Made by a program: the position numbers and the translations under genes
Part shown: positions 34,394 through 43,409 of the stretch, in pieces
Numbering within the stretch: position 1 is the stretch's first letter
How the letters are laid out: each line of letters opens with the position of its first letter
Assembly (NCBI RefSeq): GCF_000620625.1
Contig: NZ_JIAW01000013.1
Location: forward strand, 1-64,000
Length of the DNA: 64,000 nt
From: Mycobacterium sp. URHB0044
Lineage (GTDB): Bacteria > Actinomycetota > Actinomycetes > Mycobacteriales > Mycobacteriaceae
Direction of reading: 5' to 3'
Notes under the pieces: model-generated
What the model was told of the DNA's origin: nothing
Databases searched by the model: none
What the model saw: the letters and a program-made list of their open reading frames with translations, nothing else

Positions 34394-34435
34394 GGCGTGG
34401 CCCCCTCGACTGGCAACTCATCCTGCATGTCGATT

Positions 34436-34960
34436 TTAGGGTGTTGATCGGGGCTCGGAAGCAGCACTTTCCCACCCCAGCGCCGTGAATTCGGCATCCA
34501 ACTTGCGGATCTCACCGGCGATCTTGGTCGCCTCGCCGTTGGATGTGGCGACGATCTGGCTGAGTTGACCGAGACCCGTCTGCACGATGCCCAGCAGGAG
34601 CTCGTCGCGGTTCTCATTGGGAGGCACGGCTGCGGCAGCATCGATTACCCACTGGCGCAACGCATCGAGATTCTTGCGGCCGCCGTCGACGACCTGAGAC
34701 GACAGGTTCACCCGTGCGCTGAGCCGTTGATCGAGCGCGGCGAGTTTCCCCAACACCTCGGCTTGTTTGGTGTTGGCGACGGCGTACGGCATAGCGGCGC
34801 TGCCGATCCACGTCGAATCAGGCGCCGCCGACTCAACGATGGTCTGAATCTCCAGCAGCTGCCCACTCTGGTCGTACTGGGCGCCGGTTTCGGGAGTGCC
34901 CTCGCCGAACGTGGCCCGCGCGTTCGACCACGTGGATAGAAACGCATCCAGCACGCTCAC
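34436..34960 (-). CDS. EspA/EspE-like type VII secretion effector
   Basis: A 174-residue helical protein. The pattern STWSNARATFGEGTP, then VESAAPDSTWIGSAA and AANTKQAEVLGKLAALDQRL-like helices, matches EspA/EspE-family ESX effectors (W-x-G at TWIG). No signal peptide, as expected. GTG 34960 has a GAGGGGG upstream. Together with the following EspC-like gene it probably forms a co-secreted pair. No ESX core genes lie in the window, so secretion would use a system elsewhere. Confidence 0.7.
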   Translation of the reverse strand: MSVLDAFLSTWSNARATFGEGTPETGAQYDQSGQLLEIQTIVESAAPDSTWIGSAAMPYAVANTKQAEVLGKLAALDQRLSARVNLSSQVVDGGRKNLDALRQWVIDAAAAVPPNENRDELLLGIVQTGLGQLSQIVATSNGEATKIAGEIRKLDAEFTALGWESAASEPRSTP

Positions 34961-35053
34961 ACCGCCGCCCCCTCGCTCATACCGTCAGCTAATGATCTTA
35001 GGACCGCCGATAGGTGCATCCGGGCGGCAATTCTGGGATTAGGGTCGACCCTG

Positions 35054-35272
35054 ATGTGGCTCACCATCGGCAAAGTCGCCCTCGTCGCCTTCCTCGCGCT
35101 GGCCGTCGCCTTCGTCGTCGCGGTCTACGTGCGCAACGCGCGAAGGAAGGGATTCCCGACGTGGGAATCCGACAGCCACCTCGACCAGATCCGCGGTGCC
35201 ATGCCGCCGATGCCGAGGCCCGACGGAATCGACGACCCATCCGACAACGAGAGCCCGCCGCCGCGACACTGA
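35054..35272 (+). CDS. Small single-span membrane protein
   Basis: 72 residues: a hydrophobic segment at about 5-26, a basic NARRKG after it, and a polar Pro/Asp-rich tail. It stands between two minus-strand genes, divergent from the ESX pair. No family recognised. The coding bias looks real and the ATG is the first in frame. Moderate confidence that it is a gene. Confidence 0.6.
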   Translation: MWLTIGKVALVAFLALAVAFVVAVYVRNARRKGFPTWESDSHLDQIRGAMPPMPRPDGIDDPSDNESPPPRH

Positions 35273-35275
35273 CCC

Positions 35276-37354
35276 CTACGCGCGCGCCCGATCGGCCTGC
35301 GCCGCGGCATCGGACGCGGCACCGTGCATCCCGATCCCGGCGAACGCCGCCGCCACGGCGTCCAACCCGTCCGCGTCGGCAGCCGCCAACGCGCGACCAT
35401 GATCGAGGGCGAGCCTGCTCACCATGCAATCGAGGCCGAGCCGGGCGATTCCGTCGGCCGCTCGGGTGTCGCCGAGTCGCACACCGTCGTGCAGCGCCCG
35501 CAGGGCTACCGCGGACTGGCCGCCCCGCTCGGCCGCGCGCGCGGCGTCTCGCGCGGCGTCGATCGCGCCGTGGCCGTCGCGGCGGGCCGCACACGTCCAC
35601 GCCTTCGCCATGGCCAGCTCGGGAGCGAACAGCATCGACTTGAGTCCATGCCGCGCTTCGGCTTTGGCGAGCGTGCGACTCGCCTCTGCCGTCTCGCCGA
35701 GCTGACCGAGGGCGTAGGCCAACGACATCCACGCGAGCGGGCCCCACGAATAGCCGGTCGGCGAAAGGGCCGCGGCGGCATCGCGCAACAGCGCCACCGC
35801 CTCCCGCAATTCGCCGCGGGCGATCAGCACGTCGGCCACCAACACTTCACCGATGGCGCGGCCCGGCTGCTGAGCTTGGGTGTAGTCGAGCAGGCCCTGC
35901 GCCAAGGCCTGCGCCCCGTCCAGGTCACCGGCCAGCAGCCGCGTCGTGGTCTGCCCGAAGCCGGACGTGAACCGCAATAGGCCGGGATGTCCCGCCGTCG
36001 CCGCCCGTTCGGCCAACGGGTCGACGTCCGCGAACAGGCCCATGCGCGCCGAACTCAACGCCGCCGCCGCGGCAGCCCAGCCGACTGCCGTGTCGTCCGC
36101 GTCGGGCGATGCGAGCACCTCGGTGGCGATCTGCATGGCGCGGCTCGGGCTGCCCGAGTTCATCGTGAACGTGGCCGACAACGCGTCGAGCGTGGCGCGA
36201 GCGGTCGGCGTCGTCACCCGGTTGCGGGTGGTCTGCAGGAACGCCGTCGCCCGCTCGGGCTCGGACAGCATCCAGAACTGGTTGGCCGCCCGCGGCAGGG
36301 CCCAGGCCATCAGCTCCGTCTCGGTCAAGGTGGCCGGGTCGACGTCGGCGAGCACGGCATCCGCATCCCGGCCCCGCCCCTGCCACGCCAGGGCGTACGC
36401 CAGCGGCAGCCGGGCAGCCAGACCGCCGTCGGCCAGGGCGGCGCGGCCGAACCGCTCGCTGAGCTCGAGATCGCCCAGCCGCAGCGCCTCGTCGGCCGCC
36501 GCGACGAGGTCGGCGGCCGGAGGCGGCCGGTCGCTGTTCAGTGCCAGCGCGGTGCGCCGCAGTCGTTCGACGACGCCTCCCGCGGCGGGCAGTTTCTCGA
36601 CGAGGGCGGTACGCACGGCCCGTTCTCGGCTGGGGCTCAAGTGGTTTCGCGCCACCAACGTGAACATGGGGTGGACCGCCCGCACCTCGTCGCCGTCAAC
36701 CGTCACCGCGCCTGCCGAGGCCGCCGCGGCCACGGCGTCGGCACCTACCAGATCGGAAAGCGCTGCCACGGAAAGCGGTTCGCAGACGGCGACGAACTCC
36801 AACACGGATGATGCCTGCCCTGGCAGTTCCGCGACGAAGTAGCTCACCTGCTCTTCGAGCAGGCGCGCGTCGTATCCCGTTGGGAGAACGTCTATTCGGT
36901 CCACCAGGTCGTCGCGCACCAGGGCCGCGAGCCCGTCGGGGATCGACTCGTCGGAGTCGACCACGACGATCAACCGTGCCGCTCCGCTGATCGCGAGTTG
37001 ATGCAGCAGCGCGGCGGACAGCTTGTCCAGGGCGTGCGCGTCGTCGACGAGCAGCAACAAGTCCTCGCCCAGAGATTCGCGCGCGGCGCGCAGCACCGCC
37101 GCGGTCTTGCCGGTGTCGGGCACCTCGATCAGTCCGCCGAAGGCTGCGAACGGCACGGCCGAGTCGCAGACCGAGCCCGTCACCGTCGCGACCCGCGCGA
37201 ATTCCCCCGAGAGACGAGCGACCGCCGTGCGCGCTAGCGACGTCTTGCCGACCCCGGCGGGCCCGATCAGCATGGCTCCCGCACGGTTGCGAACAGCGGC
37301 CTCGAGACGGCCCAGCAACGGTTCTTCCGGCGCGGTCACCCACTCGACAGGCAC
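35276..37354 (-). CDS. STAND/LuxR-type large ATPase without a visible HTH
   Basis: A 692-residue protein. The N-terminal AAA/STAND module has Walker A GPAGVGKTS (residues 32-40) and Walker B LLLLVDDAHALD. The rest is a helical tetratricopeptide-like array (GDLELSERFGRAALADGG and similar units). This is the architecture of LuxR-family LAL regulators, but the sequence stops where the C-terminal LuxR helix-turn-helix would begin; no LTxRE-type motif is present. It probably corresponds to M. tuberculosis Rv1204c (memory, unsure). Role unknown; a signalling ATPase acting through a partner is possible. Confidence 0.82.
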   Translation of the reverse strand: MPVEWVTAPEEPLLGRLEAAVRNRAGAMLIGPAGVGKTSLARTAVARLSGEFARVATVTGSVCDSAVPFAAFGGLIEVPDTGKTAAVLRAARESLGEDLLLLVDDAHALDKLSAALLHQLAISGAARLIVVVDSDESIPDGLAALVRDDLVDRIDVLPTGYDARLLEEQVSYFVAELPGQASSVLEFVAVCEPLSVAALSDLVGADAVAAAASAGAVTVDGDEVRAVHPMFTLVARNHLSPSRERAVRTALVEKLPAAGGVVERLRRTALALNSDRPPPAADLVAAADEALRLGDLELSERFGRAALADGGLAARLPLAYALAWQGRGRDADAVLADVDPATLTETELMAWALPRAANQFWMLSEPERATAFLQTTRNRVTTPTARATLDALSATFTMNSGSPSRAMQIATEVLASPDADDTAVGWAAAAAALSSARMGLFADVDPLAERAATAGHPGLLRFTSGFGQTTTRLLAGDLDGAQALAQGLLDYTQAQQPGRAIGEVLVADVLIARGELREAVALLRDAAAALSPTGYSWGPLAWMSLAYALGQLGETAEASRTLAKAEARHGLKSMLFAPELAMAKAWTCAARRDGHGAIDAARDAARAAERGGQSAVALRALHDGVRLGDTRAADGIARLGLDCMVSRLALDHGRALAAADADGLDAVAAAFAGIGMHGAASDAAAQADRARA

Positions 37355-37437
37355 CGCCGGATCCTATGGCGCGGCCCCTGGCCCAAACCGCTGAATGCGC
37401 CAAATCTGGCCGGAGAGCGCTCGTCTAAGTTTGCGAT

Positions 37438-38040
37438 GTGCCCGAAGACTCCGACTTCACCGAATCCAAGGACCGCCCCTGGGCCGTGTGCGTGTACTGC
37501 GCGTCCGGCCCGACACATCCCGAGTTGCTGGCGCTGGCGAACGGCGTCGGACACGCCATCGCCGACCGCGGCTGGACCCTGGTATCCGGGGGAGGCAACG
37601 TGTCGGCGATGGGCGCGCTCGCCGAGGCCGCCCGTGCGCACCGCGGCCACACGGTCGGGGTGATCCCCAAGGCACTGGTGCACCGCGAGGTCGCCGACGT
37701 CGACGCCGACGAACTGATCGTCACCGACACCATGCGCGAGCGGAAGCAGGTCATGGAGGAGCGGGCCGACGCATTCATCGTGCTGCCCGGCGGAATCGGC
37801 ACGCTCGAGGAGTTCTTCGAGGCCTGGACCGCCGGCTATCTCGGCATGCACGACAAGCCGTTGGTGATGCTCGACCCGATCGGTCACTACGACGGGTTGC
37901 TGGAGTGGCTCCGCGGGCTGGCGGGTACTGGCTACGTTGCGCCTGCCGCGCTGGACCGGCTCATCGTGGTGGCCGACGTCGACGCTGCCATGGAGGCCTG
38001 CGCCCCGAGCGGTGGCGATACCGCTCACCTGCGCGGCTAG
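37438..38040 (+). CDS. LOG-family cytokinin-type nucleotide phosphoribohydrolase
   Basis: A 200-residue Rossmann-like protein with the LOG signature PGGIGTLEEFFE and a preceding MRERKQVMEERADAFIVL block. LOG proteins release the free base from cytokinin riboside monophosphates. It is the counterpart of Rv1205 (memory), which makes cytokinins and is linked to proteasome and nitric-oxide sensitivity in M. tuberculosis. TAAGTT ends 6 bases before GTG 37438, suggesting a leaderless mRNA. fadD6 follows after 38 bases. Confidence 0.93.
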   Translation: MPEDSDFTESKDRPWAVCVYCASGPTHPELLALANGVGHAIADRGWTLVSGGGNVSAMGALAEAARAHRGHTVGVIPKALVHREVADVDADELIVTDTMRERKQVMEERADAFIVLPGGIGTLEEFFEAWTAGYLGMHDKPLVMLDPIGHYDGLLEWLRGLAGTGYVAPAALDRLIVVADVDAAMEACAPSGGDTAHLRG

Positions 38041-38078
38041 GGTACTTCGCGGATGACCACCAGAGGGGGACGTACGGA

Positions 38079-39869
38079 ATGAGCGACCAGAAGCAGACCA
38101 CCCGCAGCAGCGTCGGGCTGCTCGACATCGCCACCCACGTACCAGGTCTGCTGATGGACTTGCCCACCATCCTGAGTGGTGTGATCACCGGCTTCGGGGC
38201 CCGCCCCACGGCCAAGACGTCGATCGGCAAGGTGTTCCAGGACCGCGCCGCACGGTACGGCGACAAGGACTTCATCAAGTTCGGCGACGAGCGGCTGACC
38301 TACCGCGAATCCAACGAGACCGTGAACCGCTACGCCGCGGTGCTCGCCGCGCGCGGAGTCGGCCACGGCGACGTTGTCGGCGTCATGCTGCGCAACTCGC
38401 CGCAGTCGGTGCTGCTGATGCTGGCGGTGGTCAAGTGCGGCGCGATCGCCGGAATGCTCAACTACCACCAGCGCGGCGACGTCCTCAAGCACAGCTTCGG
38501 TCTGCTCAACGCGGCGGCGGTCGTGGCGGAAACCGACCTGCTCGAGCCGATCAGCGAAAGCGGCGCCCAGATCGACGGGTTGATGACCGTCGACGAACTG
38601 CAGCGGCTGGCGGCCACCGCGCCCACCACCAACCCGGCCACCACGTCGGCCGTGTTGGCCAAGGACAAGGCGTTCTACATCTTCACCTCGGGCACCACCG
38701 GCATGCCGAAGGCCAGCGTGATGACGCACTACCGCTGGTTGCGAGCACTGGCCGGGTTCGGGGGCCTCGGCATGCGGCTGAACAGCAACGACACCCTGTA
38801 CTGCTGCCTGCCGCTCTATCACAACAACGCGTTGACGGTGGCGTTGTCCTCGGTGCTCAACTCGGGTGCGACGCTTGCCCTCGGCAAGTCCTTCTCGGCG
38901 TCGAAGTTCTGGGACGACGTGATCCGCTTCGACGCAACGGCCTTCGTCTACATCGGCGAGATCTGCGCGTATCTGCTCAACCAACCGCCCAAGGACACCG
39001 ACCGCAAGCACAGGGTGCGGGTGATCGCGGGCAACGGGCTTCGCCCGGCCATCTGGGACGAGTTCACCGAGCGGTTCGGCATCGACCGAGTGTGCGAGTT
39101 CTACGCCGCGAGCGAGGGCAACACCGCGTTCGTCAACGTGCTCAACGTCGACAAGACCACGGGCATCTGTCCTACCCCTGTCGCGTTCGTCGAATACGAC
39201 GGCGACACAGGCGAACCCGTGCGCGACGGCAACGGCCGCGTCAAGAAGGTGCGCAACGGCGAGCCGGGCCTGTTGCTGTCCAAGGTGAGCAACTTCCAGC
39301 CGTTCGACGGCTACACCGACAAGAAGGAGTCCGAGAAGAAGTTGATCCGGGACGCCTTCAAGGAGGGCGACGTCTGGTTCAACACCGGCGATTTGATGCG
39401 CTCGCAGGGCTTCGGGCATGCCGCCTTCACCGACCGGCTCGGCGACACGTTCCGCTGGAAGGGCGAGAACGTCGCCACCACGGAGGTGGAAGCGGCGGTG
39501 TCCACCGCCCCGCAAGTGGAGGAATGCACGGTGTTCGGCGTCGAGGTGCCGGGCACCGGTGGCCGCGCAGGCATGACGGCGATCCAGCTGAAGGACGGCG
39601 AGGAGTTCGACGGCAAGGCGCTGGCCAAGGCGGCCTACGACCGGCTGCCCGGCTACGCCGTCCCGCTGTTCGTCCGCGTGGTCGGCGAGCTGGCACACAC
39701 GTCGACGTTCAAGAGCCAGAAGGTGGACCTGCGCAAGGAGGGCTACGGCGCCGGCGAGACCAACGTCGAGGACCCGCTGTACGTGCTGGCCGGCCGCGAG
39801 GAGGGCTACGTGCCGTTCTACGACGAGTACCTCGCCGAGGTGAAGGACGGCAAGAAGCCGAAGGGCTAG
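38079..39869 (+). CDS. fadD6: Very-long/long-chain acyl-CoA synthetase FadD6
   Basis: A 596-residue ANL ligase of the FATP/very-long-chain type. Motifs: IFTSGTTGMPKAS P-loop, YAASEGNTAF, and FNTGDLMRSQGFGHAAFTDRLGDTFRWKGENVATTEVE. FATP members both activate and help import fatty acids. ATG 38079 has AGAGGGGG 8 bases upstream; the open frame before it overlaps the LOG gene and is not coding. Length matches Rv1206 as I recall. Confidence 0.94.
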   Translation: MSDQKQTTRSSVGLLDIATHVPGLLMDLPTILSGVITGFGARPTAKTSIGKVFQDRAARYGDKDFIKFGDERLTYRESNETVNRYAAVLAARGVGHGDVVGVMLRNSPQSVLLMLAVVKCGAIAGMLNYHQRGDVLKHSFGLLNAAAVVAETDLLEPISESGAQIDGLMTVDELQRLAATAPTTNPATTSAVLAKDKAFYIFTSGTTGMPKASVMTHYRWLRALAGFGGLGMRLNSNDTLYCCLPLYHNNALTVALSSVLNSGATLALGKSFSASKFWDDVIRFDATAFVYIGEICAYLLNQPPKDTDRKHRVRVIAGNGLRPAIWDEFTERFGIDRVCEFYAASEGNTAFVNVLNVDKTTGICPTPVAFVEYDGDTGEPVRDGNGRVKKVRNGEPGLLLSKVSNFQPFDGYTDKKESEKKLIRDAFKEGDVWFNTGDLMRSQGFGHAAFTDRLGDTFRWKGENVATTEVEAAVSTAPQVEECTVFGVEVPGTGGRAGMTAIQLKDGEEFDGKALAKAAYDRLPGYAVPLFVRVVGELAHTSTFKSQKVDLRKEGYGAGETNVEDPLYVLAGREEGYVPFYDEYLAEVKDGKKPKG

Positions 39870-39902
39870 CGACGCGTGCACGGTTGGTCGCGGTGAACGC
39901 GA

Positions 39903-39931
39903 CTACGGATGCACAAACCACACGTCCGTAG
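39903..39931. promoter_or_regulatory. CTACGGA/TCCGTAG inverted repeat before folP2
   Basis: Perfect 7-base arms (39903-39909, 39925-39931) with a 15-base spacer lie in the 71-base gap between fadD6 and folP2, ending 9 bases before the folP2 GTG. It could be an operator or a weak terminator. Confidence 0.35.
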
Positions 39932-39940
39932 CCTGGAGTC

Positions 39941-40816
39941 GTGCAGTCGACCTTCTTGGGCCGCCCCGTGGCGGGCGATCGCGCCATGATCATGGCGATC
40001 GTCAACCGCACGCCGGACTCGTTCTACGACCGTGGCTCGACGTTCACCGACGACGCCGCGAAGACTGCCGTCGACCGGGTGATCGCCGAAGGCGCGGACG
40101 TGATCGACGTCGGCGGCGTCAAGGCCGGCCCCGGTAGCGACGTCGACGCCGAGGCGGAGACCGCCCGCGTCGTGCCGTTCATCGAATGGGTGCGCAGCAC
40201 CTATCCCGACCAGCTGATCAGCGTCGACACCTGGCGCGCGGCGGTGGCCAAGCAGGCATGCGCGGCGGGCGCGGACCTGATCAACGACACCTGGGCAGGC
40301 GCCGATCCGGGTCTGGCGGAGGTCGCCGCCGAGTTCGGCGCGGGCCTGGTGTGCTCACACACGGGCGGCGCGACGCCGCGCACGCGACCGTTCCGGGTGA
40401 ACTACGGGATAACCGAACGCGGTGTGGTCGACGACGTGATCGCGGAGGTTACCGCGGCCGCCGAACGCGCCGTCGCCGCGGGCGTCGCGCGGGACGCCGT
40501 GCTCATCGACCCAACCCACGATTTCGGTAAGAACACTCATCATGGTCTTAGTTTGTTGCGCCACGTAAAAGATCTTGTAAATACCGGATGGCCGGTCCTG
40601 ATGGCGCTGAGCAACAAGGATTTTGTCGGGGAGACTCTGGGCGTGGGCTTGACCGAACGCCTGGAGGGAACCCTAGCCGCGACGGCACTCGCCGCCGAGG
40701 CGGGAGCCGCCATGTTTCGGGTACACGAGGTAGGGCCGACTCGGCGCGTACTGGAAATGGTCGCGTCGATCCAAGGGGTGCGTCCACCGACGCGGACCAC
40801 GAGGGGACTGGCATGA
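39941..40816 (+). CDS. folP2: Dihydropteroate synthase homologue FolP2
   Basis: A 291-residue protein of the DHPS fold: IMAIVNRTPDSFYDRG, DVGGVKAGPG, ISVDTWRA, LINDTWAGAD, and RVHEVGPTRRVLEM at the end. In M. tuberculosis and M. leprae folP1 encodes the true folate enzyme and FolP2 was found inactive as a DHPS (from memory). Its fixed place before gpgS hints at another role. GTG 39941 begins the family N-terminus. The stop overlaps the gpgS start (ATGA). Confidence 0.92.
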   Translation: MQSTFLGRPVAGDRAMIMAIVNRTPDSFYDRGSTFTDDAAKTAVDRVIAEGADVIDVGGVKAGPGSDVDAEAETARVVPFIEWVRSTYPDQLISVDTWRAAVAKQACAAGADLINDTWAGADPGLAEVAAEFGAGLVCSHTGGATPRTRPFRVNYGITERGVVDDVIAEVTAAAERAVAAGVARDAVLIDPTHDFGKNTHHGLSLLRHVKDLVNTGWPVLMALSNKDFVGETLGVGLTERLEGTLAATALAAEAGAAMFRVHEVGPTRRVLEMVASIQGVRPPTRTTRGLA

Positions 40817-41766
40817 CACTCACACCTGAACTGACCGCCGCCGACGCCGTGGCGGGACACCGATGGATGACCGACCACACGTGGCGCAGGCCATCCTGGA
40901 CCGTCGCCGACCTCGAGGCGGCGAAGGGGGGCCGGACGGTTTCCGTCGTCCTGCCCGCGCTCAACGAAGAGGACACCGTCGCATCGGTGATCGACACCAT
41001 CACCCCGCTGCTCGGGGGACTGGTCGACGAGTTGATCGTGCTGGACTCCGGCTCGACCGACGACACCGAGATCCGCGCCCTCGCCGCTGGCGCCAGGGTG
41101 ATCAGCCGCGAGGCCGCATTGCCCGAGGTCGAGCCGCAGCCAGGCAAGGGTGAGGTGCTGTGGCGGTCGCTTGCCGCGACCACCGGTGACCTGGTGGTGT
41201 TCGTCGACTCCGACCTCATCGACCCCGACCCGATGTTCGTTCCCAAGCTGCTCGGTCCACTGCTGACGACCGACGGCGTGCACCTGGTCAAGGGGTTCTA
41301 CCGCCGCCCGTTGAAGGTGAGCGGCAGCGAGGACGCCAACGGCGGCGGGCGGGTCACCGAACTCGTCGCGCGGCCGCTGCTGGCTGCGCTGCGCCCCGAG
41401 CTGACCTGCCTGCTGCAGCCGCTGGGCGGTGAGTACGCCGGTACCCGCGAACTGCTGACCTCAGTGCCGTTCGCCCCCGCGTACGGCGTCGAGATCGGTC
41501 TGCTGATCGACACCTACGACCGGCTTGGGCTCGACGCCATCGCCCAGGTGAACCTCGGCGTGCGCACGCACCGCAACCGCCCGCTCACCGAACTGGCCTC
41601 GATGAGCAGACAGGTGATCGCCACGCTGCTGTCCCGCTGCGGCGTCTCCGACTCCGAGGTGGGCCTGACGCAGTTCTTCGCCGACGGCGACGACTACGCC
41701 GCCAGGACGTCGACGGTGTCGCTGGCGGACCGGCCGCCGATGATGACGCTGCGCCCGGGCCGGTAA
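40813..41766 (+). CDS. gpgS: Glucosyl-3-phosphoglycerate synthase GpgS
   Basis: A 317-residue GT-A fold GT81 enzyme that joins glucose (from UDP-glucose) to 3-phosphoglycerate, the first step of methylglucose lipopolysaccharide synthesis. Motifs: VVLPALNEEDTVASVI, the VLDSGSTDDT nucleotide site, and the metal-binding DxD in VFVDSDLIDP. GGEYAGTRELL and YGVEIGLLID complete the acceptor side. ATGA overlap with folP2 shows coupling. Confidence 0.95.
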   Translation: MTLTPELTAADAVAGHRWMTDHTWRRPSWTVADLEAAKGGRTVSVVLPALNEEDTVASVIDTITPLLGGLVDELIVLDSGSTDDTEIRALAAGARVISREAALPEVEPQPGKGEVLWRSLAATTGDLVVFVDSDLIDPDPMFVPKLLGPLLTTDGVHLVKGFYRRPLKVSGSEDANGGGRVTELVARPLLAALRPELTCLLQPLGGEYAGTRELLTSVPFAPAYGVEIGLLIDTYDRLGLDAIAQVNLGVRTHRNRPLTELASMSRQVIATLLSRCGVSDSEVGLTQFFADGDDYAARTSTVSLADRPPMMTLRPGR

Positions 41767-41771
41767 TAACA

Positions 41772-41785
41772 CCCGCTTCCGCGGG
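41772..41785 (+). terminator. Short hairpin after gpgS
   Basis: CCCGC-TTCC-GCGGG starts 5 bases after the gpgS stop and is followed by CTAATT. The stem is only five pairs, so it is a weak terminator candidate. Confidence 0.35.
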
Positions 41786-41854
41786 CTAATTGACCTGACG
41801 ACCCCAGAGGGGGACGATCAGCGGTTATGTGGGGGAAGAGCAAGCGGTAGCGAC

Positions 41855-43366
41855 GTGACGGTCGACGTCGAGTACGCCCGTCGGGGGGACATCAGCATCG
41901 CCTTTCAGGCGATCGGCGATGGGCCCGTCGACATCATCTTTGGTGCCGGATTGATCTCGCACCTCGACCTGATGTGGGCCGACCCGTATGCGACGGCGTT
42001 CCTGCGTCGGCTGGCGTCGATCGGACGCCTCCTGCTGTTCGACAAGCCGGGCACCGGGTTGTCCGATCCGGTCGCCGGTATCCCGACCGTGGAGCAGCGG
42101 GCTGACGACTTCCTCGCCGTCCTCGACGCGGCCGGTTCGCGCCGCGCGGTGGTGATCGGCAGCTCGGAGGCGGCTCCGCCGGCCGTGCTGCTCGCGGCTA
42201 CGCATCCGGAGCGCGTCGAGGCCCTGATCACGGTGTCCGCCGCGCCCCCGCGATTCACGCTCGGCGATGACTTCCTGCCGGGCGCCGAATCTCGATTCGA
42301 ACCGCTCTGGGCGATGCTTCGACACTCCACCGACCATTGGGGCGACGGGGCGATGCTCCAAACCCTTTCCCCGTATGCGCGCGACAACTTGCTGTACCGC
42401 AGGTTGGCCCCGAACGTCGAGCGAGCGTGCGCGAGTCCCGGCATGGCGCGAGTCATGATCAACGCGATGCTCGACTACGACGTCACGGGCGCGGTCGATG
42501 CCGTCGATGTGCCGACGCTGGTGATTCACCGGACCGCCGACGTCACTCCCGTCGAGGCTGCACGGTGGACCGCGGATGCAATCGGCGGGGCCAAGATGCT
42601 CGAACTACCGGGGGCCGAGCACATCTGTTGGTTCAACGGGGACGACATGCTCGCGGGCATCGAAGACTTCGTCGGCGGCAGTGCGCCCCGCGGGCCCGTC
42701 ACGCGCAAGCTCGTCACCGTGCTCTACACCGACATCGTCGAATCCACTGCGCGCGCGGTGCAGATGGGGGACGAGCGGTGGTCGACGCTGCTGGCCGTGC
42801 ACCACGCCGAGGTGCGTGACCGGGTTGAGCGCCACGACGGCAGGCTGATCAAGACGATGGGCGACGGCGTACTGGCGATCTTCGACCGCCCGACGCTCGC
42901 CGTCCGGTGCGCGCTCGCAATCTCCCGGCATGCGCGCGAGGAAGGGCTACAGGTGCGCGCGGGGGTGCATGCCGGCGAGTGCGAGGTCACCGAAGACGAC
43001 ATCAGCGGTGTCGCCGCGCACATCGGGGCTCGCATCATGGCGCTGGCCGGGCCGGCCGAGGTGTTGGTCTCCGCCACGGTGCGCGATCTGGTCTTTGGCT
43101 CGGGCGTCGAGTTCGACGCACGGGGAGAGCACGAGTTGAAGGGTGTACCGGGCATGTGGTCGGTGCACGCCGTCGTCTCCGACCGCCGCGAGGACCAGCG
43201 GCCGGCGTCCCAGGCCACTCCCGAGCATGCCGCGTTGACGCCATCGCCCGTCGCGACGATGAAAGCCGCCGACCGGGCCCTCGTCGAGGTGGCGAACCGG
43301 GCGCCCCGGCTGAGCCGTGTCACGCTGCGGTTGCTCAGCCGCCGCCCGACCGCGGCGAGGGGTTGA
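41855..43366 (+). CDS. Alpha/beta-hydrolase - class III adenylate cyclase fusion
   Basis: A 503-residue two-domain protein. Residues 1-275 form an alpha/beta-hydrolase fold with nucleophile-elbow GSSEA (S104, Ala in place of the last Gly) and a late His in GAEHICWF. Residues 285-440 are a class III cyclase catalytic domain: metal Asp D293 (LYTDIVEST) and D337 (MGDGVLAIFD), and base-selecting Lys K429 (HELKGV). The remaining 60 residues are unstructured. No membrane segment. It should make cAMP, perhaps gated by a ligand held in the hydrolase domain (inference). M. tuberculosis has cyclases of similar build, but I recall none at this locus. Confidence 0.9.
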   Translation: MTVDVEYARRGDISIAFQAIGDGPVDIIFGAGLISHLDLMWADPYATAFLRRLASIGRLLLFDKPGTGLSDPVAGIPTVEQRADDFLAVLDAAGSRRAVVIGSSEAAPPAVLLAATHPERVEALITVSAAPPRFTLGDDFLPGAESRFEPLWAMLRHSTDHWGDGAMLQTLSPYARDNLLYRRLAPNVERACASPGMARVMINAMLDYDVTGAVDAVDVPTLVIHRTADVTPVEAARWTADAIGGAKMLELPGAEHICWFNGDDMLAGIEDFVGGSAPRGPVTRKLVTVLYTDIVESTARAVQMGDERWSTLLAVHHAEVRDRVERHDGRLIKTMGDGVLAIFDRPTLAVRCALAISRHAREEGLQVRAGVHAGECEVTEDDISGVAAHIGARIMALAGPAEVLVSATVRDLVFGSGVEFDARGEHELKGVPGMWSVHAVVSDRREDQRPASQATPEHAALTPSPVATMKAADRALVEVANRAPRLSRVTLRLLSRRPTAARG

Positions 43367-43409
43367 TCCGGCGGCCGGCTTGTCGGCGCCGTGCGGCAGT
43401 ATCGATCTC

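Noticed and set aside
38037..39881. A 614-codon minus-strand frame opposite fadD6
   Set aside because: Mirror of third-codon GC bias in fadD6; no domain or start signal.
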